Origin: Desertimonas sp963732335 | GTDB lineage: Bacteria > Actinomycetota > Acidimicrobiia > Acidimicrobiales > Ilumatobacteraceae | NCBI GenBank assembly: GCA_963732335.1 | Contig: CAVSZO010000007.1 | Location: 124,001 to 188,000 of the forward strand | DNA length: 64,000 bases | Reading direction: 5' to 3' | Shown: piece after piece, positions 35,587 to 45,256 of the stretch | Layout: each line of letters begins with the position of its first letter | Position numbering within the stretch: the stretch's first letter is position 1 | Made by a program: the position numbers and the translations under genes | The notes under the pieces: model-generated | What the model was told of the DNA's origin: nothing | What the model saw: the letters and a program-made list of their open reading frames with translations, nothing else | Database searches by the model: none

Positions 35587-36787
35587 TGCGCCGTCACCTC
35601 GTCGAGCGCCTGCATCACGGCGACGGCGAACTCGTGGTCGTTGATGTTGTGCTGGTAGCGCCGTACCTGCCGGTCGTCGGTCTGCTCGACCAGCTCCTCG
35701 ATCGTGGTGAACAGGGCGGCATCGGCCTCCGGATCCCAGAACGCCTGACCAGGGGCATCGAGCAGCGACACGCCGCCCTCCGGCAACAGGAAGCGCACCG
35801 GGCCGTCGCAGGCGTTGAGCTTGCCGGCGATGAACTCCCCGAACGCCACGTTCTCGTCGACCGTCGTGCGCATCAACGTGACCTCCGGGTTGTGCACGTG
35901 GAGCAGGCGATCGGCGAACTTCTCCGGCACGCTCGGCTTGGACCCGAAGTTGACCATGTCGAGGGCACCGCAGGACCCGACGTATGGGACGTTGGTCTGG
36001 GCGATGACGTCGAGGCGATCCGGCCCGGCGGGGAACACCCCGCCGACGACGAGGTCGGCGACCTCCGTCGTCGTCATGTCGAGCACCGCGGTGATCAGTC
36101 CGGATCCGACGAGCTTCTCCATCGACCGTCCGCCGGTTCCGGTGGCGTGGAACACGAGCGGGTCGTAGCGGCCGGCCAGCGCCTCGACGAGCTGGGTGAC
36201 CAACGGGGTCGTCACGCCGAACATCGTCAACCCGGCAGCCGGCAGGTCGTCAGCGCTGGGCGGCACCGGGTTGGCCGCCATCCCGGCGACGGCGTTGGCG
36301 GCGTTGCCGAGCACGACCCGGGAGATCCGGTTGAGCCCGGCGACGTCGGTGATCGAGTACATCATGGCGATGTCGGCGGCGCCGACGTACGGGGCGACGT
36401 TGCCCGAGGCGACCGTCGACACCATCACCTTGGGGACGCCGACGGGCAGCGACTGCATCGCCGGGGTGATCAGCGCCGTGCCGCCGGAGCCGCCGATGCC
36501 GATGATCCCGGCGACGTCCGAGCGCGACTTGACGTAGGCGTCGAGGGCGATCGCCATCGCCGCCACGGCCGTTCGCCGCGGTCGTCGGAGCGCACCGCAT
36601 CGGCACCGTCAGGGTGGTGGGCGGCGACCTCGTCGGGAGTGACGGCGCCGATCGGTGGCTCGTGCGGTGACGTCCCGACGTCGACCACCACGACGTCGAG
36701 GCCGCGCCGACGAACGACGTCGGCGACGTAGGCCAGTTCGTCACCCTTCGTGTCCGCCGTGCCGACCACGAGAACCGTCATGCTCAT
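35583..36787 (-). CDS. Tm-1-like ATP-binding protein (UPF0261 family; frameshift)
   Basis: About 400 codons. MSMTVLVVGTADTKGDELAYV (36787 start) is the diagnostic N-terminus of UPF0261; after a shift near 36,570 it continues with IIGIGGSGGTALITPAMQ (nucleotide-binding loop), MVSTVASGNVAPYVG and FHATGTGGRSMEKL. It corresponds to the N-terminal half of plant Tm-1, whose C-terminal half is the neighbouring TIM-barrel protein. The pair is encoded as two overlapping genes here. Biochemical role unknown; bacterial relatives occur in carbohydrate operons. Confidence 0.86.
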
Positions 36788-38031
36788 GAATCCGGTACGC
36801 CTCGCGGCCGATGCCCTGCACGGGGATGCCTTGCGCCGGGAGCACCTCGTGCTGCAGCGCGTACATCGCCGCCGCCGCCTCGTCGATGTGTCGGGTGAAG
36901 GCGATCGACCCCTTGAGGATCGGCTCGAGCAGGGCCCGCTCCTGCACACGCGCCGGCCCGTACTCGTGCTCGACGATCAGCGGCGTCGTGGCTGGATCGA
37001 AGTCGAGCAACTCACGGGCAGCGAGCTGGTGGTCGAGCCAGTCGACGCTGCGGTTCTGCAGGTAGGCCAGCGGGTCGTGGCGCGCCGTCCCGGGCAGTTC
37101 GTGCTCGCACAGCACGGTCTGCTTCTTCCACGCGTTGGCGAGATCGGCGGGGTTCGACGAGATCTCCCCGTCGACCCAGTCGCCGCGCTGCACGGTCTGC
37201 CCGCCGTAGCCCCAGCCGGCCACGCCCTTGGCGTCGATGACCTGGCCCTTGACGTGCATCCCGGCGATGAGGAACCCGTACCCGGCGTCGGCGAGGTACT
37301 GGAACAGCGAGCGGGTGTCCTGGCCCATCAGGATGGCGTGCGACGGGTCGTAGTGGATGCGGAACTGGTCGCCGACGCCGTTGCGCTCGCAGATCTGGTG
37401 GAGGGCGATCCACATCCCCGGCGCGTAGCCGATGTTGTTGTGGAAGTTGTCCTTGGGCGTCCATCCCGGCATCGGGCACTGCTCGACGCGGTACTGCAGG
37501 CCGCGATTCTTGGCCTCCTGGAGGAGCGGCACGAAGCTGTTCTCGAACTCGATCAGGTTCTGGTCCATCGACTTGGACTGGTCGCGGCCGACGAACCCGG
37601 TGACCGCGGCGACGCCGAGGAGCACGGCGGCGTCCATCACCGAGATCATGAAGTCGTGCTTCTTGCGGCGGATCGCCGGGTCCTCGTGGAGCATGTCGTC
37701 GAAGTAGGCGACGTCGGCGATGGCGACGCCCGTGTCGTCGACTGCGGCGAGGACGCGCTTGGCGCGGACGTCGTTGAACGGCTCGCGCAGGTCGAGCGTG
37801 TTGGCGACGGGATCGAGCATCGCCTCGGCCGGCACGTCGGCGACCGATCGGGTGAAGGGCGGCCGACAGCTCGATGCAGTCGGCATTGAGGGCCTTGGCG
37901 AAGTCGAGCCACTCCTCGACGGCGAGATCTGGGTCGGGGTCGCGGCGCTCACGCGGCGTGAGCTCCTGCAGGGCGGCGGTGAGCACGCCGACGGGCATGT
38001 TGACGGGTGCGAAGGGTGCGGGATCAGTCAT
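36741..38031 (-). CDS. Large TIM-barrel sugar isomerase-like protein (frameshift)
   Basis: About 430 codons of the xylose-isomerase-like fold. MTDPAPFAPVNMPVGVLTAALQ starts at 38031, overlapping the oxidoreductase stop. A shift near 37,865 leads into MLDPVANTLDLREPF and the rest of the barrel, including TGFVGRD, CPMPGW, FRIHYDPSHAILMG and MHVKGQV (metal His/Asp candidates). The frame ends 46 bp inside the Tm-1-like gene, so the very C-terminus may also hold an indel. Proteins of this size usually partner Gfo/Idh/MocA dehydrogenases acting on keto-sugars. Confidence 0.8.
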
Positions 38032-39238
38032 GGCGATACCTCTTTGGTAGGTGGTGACTCGACGTCGATCGGGCGATCGGTTGCGCGCCGACTCGATGGC
38101 TGCGTGGAGCACGCGCTGGGTCTGGCAGGGCGTCGGCGAAGTCGGGCAGCGGCACCAGCGGAGGGCGGCCGCCGAGGACGGCGAGGATGTCGGCTGCCTG
38201 GTTGACGAAGCCGTGCTCGTAGCCGAGCCCGTGGCTGTCGGGCCACCACGCCGCGGCGTAGGGATGGCCGTCGCCGCCGCGGGTCACGTCGATCGTCGTC
38301 CACCCCTGGCGGCGCCCGTCGCCGGTGGCGTCGTAGAACCCGAGCTCGTTCATCCGCTCGAAGTCGAAGCGCAAGGCGCCGCGCTCGCCGTGGATCTCGA
38401 ACCGGTTGGCGTTGTGATAGCCGGTCGCCAGCCGCGACGCCTCGAAGCTGGCCAGTCCGCCGCCGCTCATCCGGGCGAGGAACAACACGGCGTCGTCGAC
38501 CGTGCTCGGGGCAGTCGCCCCGCCTGTCGCCGCTCCGGCTCCGGCGATCTCGCCGCCGGCGCCGCCTTCGATCACGGTGCGCTCGGTGATGAAGGTGTGC
38601 TCGATCGCCCCTTCGATCGTGACGATCTCCTCGCCGGTGATGAAGCGCACCATGTCGACGATGTGGGCGTTGAGGTCGCCGTGGGCGCCCGATCCGGCGA
38701 CGTCGCCCTGGAAGCGCCAGAGCAGCGGGGTGTCCGGACCACCCCAGCTCTGCAGGTAGGCGGCGCGTACGTGGTAGATCCGCCCGAGGACACCTTCGGC
38801 GACGAGTTGGTGGGCGAGGGCAACCGCGGGCACCCGGCGGTAGTTGAACCAGACGAACGTCGATCCCGACGCCGAGGCGGCGGCCGCCGCCATCGCCTCG
38901 GCGTCGGCGAGGGTGCCGGCCAGCGGCTTCTCGCAGGCGACGTGCTTGCCGGCTTCGAGGGCGGCGATCGCCTGCTCGGCATGCACGTTGTTCGGTGTGG
39001 CGACGTCGACGAGATCGACTTCATCCGAAGTCGCCGCGACGCGCCAATCGGTCGTCGTGCCGGCCCATCCCCAGCGGGTGGCGAACTCGGCGAGCTCGCT
39101 CTCGTTGCGGCCGCACACCAGGTGCATCGCCGGCAGCGGATCGACGTCGAAGAAGTGGCCGACGGTCGACCAGGCGTTGGAGTGCGCCCGGCCCATGAAC
39201 TTGGATCCGATGAGGGCGACGTTGATCCGTTGTGTCAT
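38028..39238 (-). CDS. Gfo/Idh/MocA-family oxidoreductase (frameshift near 3' end)
   Basis: NAD(P)-dependent sugar dehydrogenase, about 403 codons. The Rossmann start INVALIGSKFMGRAHSNAW, the CEKPLA motif carrying the catalytic lysine, and the GAHGDLNAHIVDMVRFITG segment (D-x3-H) are all present. The last 30 codons are split over two frames (about 38,120 and 38,075), ending IDVESPPTKEVSP and an ATGA overlap with the next gene. It probably oxidises a free sugar, polyol or cyclitol taken up by the adjacent transporter. Confidence 0.87.
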
Positions 39239-39960
39239 GCGACATCCTCGATCGTTTCGACGCCGAGGTACCGGCGTTGGAGGTTGGGGTCGTCGAGCAG
39301 CGCCGTTGCCGTCGTCTCGGCCTCGATCCGGCCGGCAACCATGACGAGGACCCGCTCGGCCATGTGCGTCGCGGCGTAGAGGTTCTGCTCGACGACGAGC
39401 ACGGCGACGCCCTCGTCGACGAGGTGCCGCACGACCTCGATCAGCGTGTCGACGATGGTCGGCGCCAGACCTTCCGACGGCTCGTCCATCATCACCAGCG
39501 AGCCGTTGAGCAGCAGCGCCCGGCCGACGGCGAGCATCTGCTGCTCGCCACCCGAGAGGTCGCCGGCACGGCTGCGGCGTCGCTGAGCGAGGCGCGGGAA
39601 CAGCTCGAACACGGCATCTGGCGTCCACCGCTTGCCGCGCGCACCCTTGGCCAGCATGGCGATGTGCTCGTCGACGGTGAGCGTGGCGAACAGCCGGCGA
39701 CCCTGCGGGACGTAGGCGATCCCCGCTTGGGCGATGCGCTCGGGATGGCGACCAGACAGCGTCGTGCCGCCGAGCGAGACCGTGCCGGACGTCGTCGGGA
39801 GCAGGCCGATGATCGTGTCGCACAGCGTCGACTTGCCCATCCCGTTGCGTCCGATGATCGCCACCGGCTCGACACCCATCGAGAACGACACGTTCTCGAG
39901 CACTTGTGAGGTGCCGTACCCGGAGCACAGGTCGTCGATCTGGAGCAGGGTGTCAGGCAT
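39235..39960 (-). CDS. Liv-type ABC transporter ATP-binding protein (LivF-like)
   Basis: 241 residues, intact. Walker A GRNGMGKST, signature LSGGEQQM, Walker B LVMMDEPSEGL and the conserved GLAPTIV that marks LivF proteins. It forms a heterodimer with the LivG-like subunit. Overlaps both neighbours by 4-8 bp. Despite the family name, the catabolic operon argues for a carbohydrate or organic-acid substrate and not branched-chain amino acids. Confidence 0.93.
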   Translation of the reverse strand: MPDTLLQIDDLCSGYGTSQVLENVSFSMGVEPVAIIGRNGMGKSTLCDTIIGLLPTTSGTVSLGGTTLSGRHPERIAQAGIAYVPQGRRLFATLTVDEHIAMLAKGARGKRWTPDAVFELFPRLAQRRRSRAGDLSGGEQQMLAVGRALLLNGSLVMMDEPSEGLAPTIVDTLIEVVRHLVDEGVAVLVVEQNLYAATHMAERVLVMVAGRIEAETTATALLDDPNLQRRYLGVETIEDVA

Positions 39961-40747
39961 GGCTGCCTGCCATTCCGAGGTAGACCTCGTTGACCAACGG
40001 GTCGTGGCGGATCTGTTCCGGCGTGCCCTCGGCGATCACCAGCCCGTCGGCCATCACCACGACGCGCTCGGCGATGCGCAGGGCGACGTCCATGTCGTGT
40101 TCGATGAGGAGCAACGTCGTGTTGGCGCTGAGGGCGCGGAGCAGATCGGTCAGGTGCTCACGCTCACCGCGGGACAAGCCCGAGGCGGGTTCGTCGAGCA
40201 TCATCAGCTCCGGATCGGTGACGACGACCATGCCGACTTCGAGTTGGCGCTGCTGTCCGTGCGACAGGTCGCCGACCACGGTGTCGAGGCGGTCGCCGAG
40301 CCACACCGCGGCGGCGGCCGCCCGTGCCGCCTCGCGGCCTGGGCCATGCAGGCTGCGCCGGCTCAGCGAGCGGTGGCTTCCGTGTTTGCCGATCCACGCC
40401 AGCTGCAGGTTGTCCTCGACGGTGAGGCCCGGGAACAGCCTGGTCTTCTGATAGGTGCGGGCGACGCCGAGCTTGGTCCGGCGCCGCGACGGCGCCGTCG
40501 TGCAGTCGACGCCGTTGATGGTGACGGTGCCGCCGGTCGGGTGCAGGTCACCGGCAATGACGTTGAACAACGTCGTCTTGCCGGCGCCGTTGGGGCCGAG
40601 CACGGCGAGGCGCTCGCCCCGGGCGACGTCGACGTTGACGCCGCCCAGGGCGAGCAGTCCACCGAAGGCGACGACGACGTCGCGCAGCTGCACGAAGGGC
40701 GAGCCGCCCTCCGGCCTTTGCACTGCCGTCGTCGCCGTCTCACTCAT
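39953..40747 (-). CDS. Liv-type ABC transporter ATP-binding protein (LivG-like)
   Basis: 264 residues, intact. GPNGAGKTTLFNVIAG (Walker A), the LARTYQ-like ARTYQKTRLFP segment, LSHGQQRQLEVGM (signature) and LMMLDEPASGL (Walker B) are typical of LivG. The loop RSLHGPGREAARAAA between the Q-loop and signature is charged. It overlaps the binding-protein gene stop. Confidence 0.93.
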   Translation of the reverse strand: MSETATTAVQRPEGGSPFVQLRDVVVAFGGLLALGGVNVDVARGERLAVLGPNGAGKTTLFNVIAGDLHPTGGTVTINGVDCTTAPSRRRTKLGVARTYQKTRLFPGLTVEDNLQLAWIGKHGSHRSLSRRSLHGPGREAARAAAAAVWLGDRLDTVVGDLSHGQQRQLEVGMVVVTDPELMMLDEPASGLSRGEREHLTDLLRALSANTTLLLIEHDMDVALRIAERVVVMADGLVIAEGTPEQIRHDPLVNEVYLGMAGSHA

Positions 40748-42290
40748 GCGGCTTCGGTGGTCTCCGTTGCCGCCGGCTCAGTGGCGGCCGGCTCGGTGCC
40801 AACCGGCTCGGTGCCCATTGGCTCGGTGCCGGCAGGGGCGCTTCCTGCGGTGGCCCCGTCGGTCTGCGGGACACCGTCGACCACCGGGATGGCGTTGCCG
40901 GTCCACGGAAGATCACGCGCCTCGCAGGTTGGGTTCTCGCGGTCCGGTGGCGGCGTGTCCGGGCCGAACGTCCCGCCGAAGGTCTGGTCGACCTGCGGGA
41001 TGATCGCCACGGTCTGCTGGACGACCTCACCGCTCTCCTCGTCGAGGACGAGTTGGGCGACGAACGTGTCGACGATCGCCTGGCGGTTCTCGTCGAGCGT
41101 CACGGTGCCGAACGGCGCCTCCAACGGCATCGTCGACAGCGCCTCGCGGAACGCGGCGTGTCCGTCGGACAGGTCACCTTCCACGGCGTTGAGCGCCTGC
41201 ACCATGGCGAGACCGGCGACGTAGTAGCCGTAGAAGAAGCCGAAGCCTGCCGTCACCGACGGCGGTGCCGCCTCGCCTCCGGTGATGCCCCCGACGAGCG
41301 ACTCCCAGGCGGCGTCGGCGCTGGCCTTGTACTCGTCGATCAACGGCGTGTGCACGTCGGGCGGGAAGGCGGCGAACCCGCCGATGTACGCACCGGCGAT
41401 GCCTGGGCCGAGGGCCGTCGCCAGCCCTGGGTTGAAGAACAGGTTGCCGGCGTGCTGGTCGCCGGTCAGGTCGCCCTTGGCGTTGACGAACGCCTCCAAC
41501 GCCGCCTGCGTGCCGGTGCCGCCGACCACCCAGAAGTAGCCGTCGACCTCGTCGGGATCGGGCAACTGCTGGATGAACGACGAGTAGTCCGTCGTGCCCA
41601 GCGGCGGGAACACCCGCGTCACCACGTCGCCGCCGACGGCGCAGAAGTCGGCGATGAAGCCGGCGGCGGACGTCCAGCCGAAGCTGTAGTCGTCGGCGAT
41701 CACCGCGCCGTGCGCCAACCGGCCTCGTTGTACAGCCGGTCGCCGAGCCCGGCGTTCCACATCGCCCCGTCACCGTGGAAGCGGAAGAAGTTCGGCGCCT
41801 GCACCTGCAGCGTCGGTTCCTGCGACCCGGCGATGCCGTTGATGAACGTCACCTCGGGATGGTCGTTGGCGTAGTTGGCGATGGCGATCGCCTCGTCGCC
41901 GGACAGCGGGCCGATGACGATCTCGGCATTGTTCTGCTCGACGAGCGTGCGCACCTCCTGGATGATCCGGTCCGCAGTGTCGTCGCCGCAGCCGACACCG
42001 ACGACCTCGATCGGCCGCCCGCCGGCCACCGCCCCGGTGAACCCCTCGAGGGCCGTCGTGGTCGAGTTGGACGTCGCCCCGGCCTCGTTGATCATGGCCA
42101 GCGTGACGCCGGCGACGACGTCTTCGTTGAAGCCGCCGAACGCCCCTTCACACTCGGCGAGGATGCCGAGGCGGATCGGCTCGCCGTCCCCCGCCGGCAC
42201 GGTGGTGGCGCCGACGGTGCCGGCACCGACGGTTCCTACGAGGGCGAGCGAGGCGACCACGGCCCCCCGTCTCGCGGTCTTGTGATTCAT
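40744..42290 (-). CDS. Liv-type extracellular solute-binding protein (frameshift; Thr-Glu-Pro repeat tail)
   Basis: About 515 codons. The signal peptide is AVVASLALVGTVGAGTVGA; the periplasmic-binding fold begins PIRLGILAECEGAFGG. The frame changes near 41,705, between YNEAGWRTAR and AVIADDYSFGW, the second-domain start. The C-terminus holds repeated TEP units (15-bp DNA repeats at 40773-40832), a disordered tail unusual for a binding protein. The substrate is unknown. It is the third gene of the operon. Confidence 0.85.
40773..40832 (-). repeat. Four tandem 15-bp repeats encoding a Thr-Glu-Pro tail
   Basis: Units CCGGCTCAGTGGCGG, CCGGCTCGGTGCCAA, CCGGCTCGGTGCCCA and TTGGCTCGGTGCCGG lie head to tail in frame. 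On the minus strand they encode GTEP-MGTEP-VGTEP-type residues at the C-terminus of the binding protein. Copy number may vary between strains. Confidence 0.75.
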
Positions 42291-43339
42291 GTGGATTCCT
42301 CCATGGTTGTTGTGGACAGGGTTGGGTGTGGCCGACCGCCCGGAACGGCCGTCGCTGAGGCGGTCGGCTGACGCCGGTGATCAGTCCCATCAGGCCGTTC
42401 GGCGAGGCGACGACGATGATCAGCACGACGACGCCGACCACCGTGTTGAAGCGGGCCTCGGTGATCCCGATGCGGTCGACGAGCGGGAGCGATCGCATGT
42501 AGTTGTTGGCGACGACGAACACGAAGGCGCCGAGCCAGGCGCCTTCGAGGTGGCTGATCCCGCCGATGACGGCAACAACGAACAGATCGAGAGTCGCACC
42601 GATGTTGACCGAGTTGGGATCGATCTGGCCGTTCCACCAGATGTTGATGACGCCGGCGAGCCCAGCGACGAAGCCGGCCATGGCGAACGCCAGCGTGCGG
42701 TGCAGCGGCACGTTGAACCCGAGCGAGCTCATCCGCACCGGGTCGTCGCGAATGCCCTCGAGGGTCAGGCCGAACGGTGTCCGGCGCAGCGCGCGGAAGC
42801 CGACGTAGGCGACCACCGACAGACACGAGGACGGCGTAGTACAGGCGCACGGGGTGGGTGTCGAAGAAGGCAGGCGGGTTGACGCCGGTGATCCCGCCGA
42901 ACCCGGAGATCGACGTGACCTGGCCGAACACGTAGTAGCCGATGACCGCGTACGTCAGCGTGAGCATCAGGAAGTAGATGCCCGTCGTGCGGCTGCCGAC
43001 GGCGCCGAGCACGAACGCCACCAGCCGTGGCGATGGCGAGGGCGATCACCACGGCGAGCCACGGGTCGAGGCCGAGCTTGAGTCCCTTGCCCGATTCGGC
43101 CACGCAGTTGCCGATCGTGAAGCTGGCGACGCCGACGAGGAGGTACTGGGCGAGCGAGACCATGCCGACGTAGCTGGCGAGGAACACGATCGACGACGCC
43201 GCCAGGCCGAGGATCAGCGTGCGGGTGAGGGCGAAGTTGACGAAGAACTCGGTGCCGACAAGCGGCAGGAGGAGCAGCAGGGCGACGGCGACGCACGACG
43301 ACGACGGTCCGCATCGGTCGAGGCGTTCGATCGTCTCAT
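42287..43339 (-). CDS. Liv-type ABC transporter permease (LivM-like; several frameshifts)
   Basis: About 350 codons. Start ATG 43339 overlaps the LivH-like stop. In restored order: LLLLLPLVGTEFFVNFALTR, MFLASYVGMVSLAQYLLVG, GIYFLMLTLTYAVIGYYVFGQ, FGLTLEGIRDDPVRMSSLGFN (the LivM cytoplasmic loop), and membrane segments to GLMGLITGVS, ending TLSTTTMEEST. Shifts fall near 43,300, 43,025, 42,815 and 42,365. Since the expected segments survive in order in three frames, I regard it as one functional gene with sequencing errors. Confidence 0.82.
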
Positions 43340-44430
43340 TCCGAACCCGGCCGTCCGAACAGTCCGTACGGACGCACCGCCAGCACGATGGCGAGCAGGG
43401 CGAACGAGAAGATGATCGAGTAGTACGTGTAGTCGCTCGGCAGATACACCGGGGCGAAGGCGGTGACCATCCCGTAGAGCAGCGAGCCGGCGACGGCGCC
43501 CTTGATCGAACCGAGCCCGCCGATGATCACGACGACGAGCGAGTGGAGCAACCACTGGCCGTCGGCGCCCGTGGCGACACCGGCGAAGGAGGCGACCATC
43601 ACGCCGCCCATCCCGGCGAGGAACGACCCGACGAAGAACGTCACGGCGAAGACGATCCCGATGTTGATGCCGAGGGCGCGGACCATCGCCTGATCGGCGA
43701 CGCCGGCACGGATGATGATGCCCATCCGCGTCCGGTTGAGCCACAGCCACAGCAGGGCGCCGACGACGAGGGCGATCCCGAGGATGAACAGGCGGCTGGT
43801 GGCGTAGCGCTGACCGAAGATCTCGACGAAGTGGGTGACGCCGCCGGGCCACGACATCGACTGGGCCAGCCCGCCGGCGCGGGCGAGCAACTGGTCGGCG
43901 AGGATGATCGACGATGGCCAGGGTGATCAGCGCCTGGCGCAACTCCTGTCCCTGGTTCCAGCGCAGGAACACCTCGAACATGAACAGCCCGACGACCGCT
44001 GCGATCGCGGCGCCGACGAGCAGCGGGACGATCCACGACAGCATGTCGACGTCCTCGGGGGTGATGTTGCGCTCCTTGCCGACCATCCGCTGCTGCACCT
44101 CGATGGCGATGTAGGCGGCGAGCAGAAAGAGCGATCCGTGGGCCATGTTGACGGTGCGCATCAGGCCGAAGATCAGGGTGAACCCGGCGGCGACGATGAA
44201 GTACAGGCCGGCGGACGTCAGCCCGTCGAGCAGGGTGACGACGAACTCCCCCGGTTCGCTGGCGGCCGAGCCGGCCGACGTGCCGCGGGCGAAGAGGAGG
44301 ACCCAGGCGAGCAGGAGGACCAGCGGGATGGCGCCGAGGACCGTCCGCGTGTCGAGTCGGCGGCGCGGGCCGACCGAGCCACGTGCCGGTTCGAGCGATC
44401 CGATGTGTCGCTGACGAAGTCAGCCGTCAT
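43336..44430 (-). CDS. Liv-type ABC transporter permease (LivH-like; frameshifts)
   Basis: About 364 codons and the first gene of the operon. MTADFVSDTS starts at 44430 behind a GGAG; after a shift near 44,350 the membrane part begins LVLLLAWVLLFARG. LIFGLMRTVNMAHGSLFLLAAYIA is the hallmark LivH segment. A second shift near 43,915 leads to LLARAGGLAQSM and MVRALGINIGIVFAVTFFVGS. It ends FGRPGSE overlapping the LivM-like start. Confidence 0.85.
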
Positions 44431-44539
44431 TGCACTCCACGTCCCCCGAGGTGCGCCGAAACCCTGCCCGGAGGTTACGTAACGGCGCCGTGGCCGAGCC
44501 AGTGCCGACCGAGGGGGTCCGAAAGCACTAGAAGCGTGT
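44431..44539 (-). promoter_or_regulatory. Upstream region of the 14-gene operon with a GTTACGTAAC palindrome
   Basis: The gap before the LivH-like start must hold the operon promoter. A perfect 10-bp palindrome GTTACGTAAC lies at 44474-44483, 44 bp from the start codon, a plausible operator. No regulator gene adjoins the operon. Confidence 0.4.
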
Positions 44540-44584
44540 CTGTGTCAGCGTGTAAGCCCTCGGCGGGCATACATGCTGACACAG
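44540..44584 (-). terminator. Hairpin after the DinB-fold gene
   Basis: CTGTGTCAGC (44540-44549) pairs perfectly with GCTGACACAG (44575-44584); inside, GCCC pairs with GGGC. It begins 12 bp after the stop at 44596 and separates that gene from the liv-type operon. Confidence 0.6.
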
Positions 44585-44595
44585 AGCGCTCGGGG

Positions 44596-45180
44596 TCAGC
44601 TGGGGCGCCAGTTGGGGTCGCGGCCGATGAACCCGAGCATCCGGTCCTGCACGGGGGCGTCGTCGGGGACCGGGACCCGTGGCCCGTACTGCCCGGACCC
44701 GCGCATCGCCTCCTCGAACGGGATCATGCCCTCGAGCAACTCGGCGCAGTACTCGGGATCGAGGGTGTCGTCCTGGCCGGTCGCCCGGGCGAGATCCCAA
44801 GTGTGCATGAACACGTCGGCGGTGTAGAAGCGGTCGATCGCGTCGGGGAGCGGAACGTCGCCAATGTGGCGGTTGGCCAACACCTTGTCCGCCGTCGACG
44901 GGTCGTCGAGAACGGCTTGCACGGCGTCTGCCTGCGCCTGCCAGGCGCCGACCGGGTCGTCAGCGACCGACGGTCCGGCCGGCAGCTGGATGCCGGAGCC
45001 GCTGGCGAGGAAACCCGGGAACCACTCCACCAGGTGGCCGACGACGTCGCGGGCCGTCCAGCCGGCGACCGGTGAGGGGGCGTCCCACCCGTCGGGGCTG
45101 GCCACCCCGCGCACCCGATCAGTGAATGTGCCGGCGACCCGGCGGTGGTTCTCGGCGGCTGTCGTCATGTCGGCCTGCAA
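44596..45180 (-). CDS. TIGR03086-like DinB-fold protein (maleylpyruvate isomerase N-terminal type)
   Basis: 194 residues, or 190 if MTTAAENHRR at 45168 is the start. DPSPVAGWTARDVVGHLVEW-like sequence (PSPVAGWTARDVVGHLVEW here) and VFMHTWDLARATG carry the two conserved histidines of the mycothiol-dependent/DinB metal-binding family. It is common in actinobacteria, usually as a thiol-dependent transferase or isomerase of unknown substrate. Two palindromic operators lie directly upstream, so it is probably under a dedicated repressor. Confidence 0.85.
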   Translation of the reverse strand: MQADMTTAAENHRRVAGTFTDRVRGVASPDGWDAPSPVAGWTARDVVGHLVEWFPGFLASGSGIQLPAGPSVADDPVGAWQAQADAVQAVLDDPSTADKVLANRHIGDVPLPDAIDRFYTADVFMHTWDLARATGQDDTLDPEYCAELLEGMIPFEEAMRGSGQYGPRVPVPDDAPVQDRMLGFIGRDPNWRPS

Positions 45181-45189
45181 CTCCTGTAA

Positions 45190-45251
45190 TCAACCATTTG
45201 GTTGACTACAACGTAGGCTCTCGGCGCTTTCGTTGTCAACCGTTCGGTTGA
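45190..45251. promoter_or_regulatory. Two 16-bp palindromic operators upstream of the DinB-fold gene
   Basis: TCAACCATTTGGTTGA (45190-45205) and TCAACCGTTCGGTTGA (45236-45251) share 6-bp arms TCAACC/GGTTGA and lie 46 bp centre to centre, just before the 45180 start. The form and the spacing fit a TetR-family repressor binding two sites around the promoter. No such regulator is encoded nearby in the window. Confidence 0.7.
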
Positions 45252-45256
45252 TCTGG

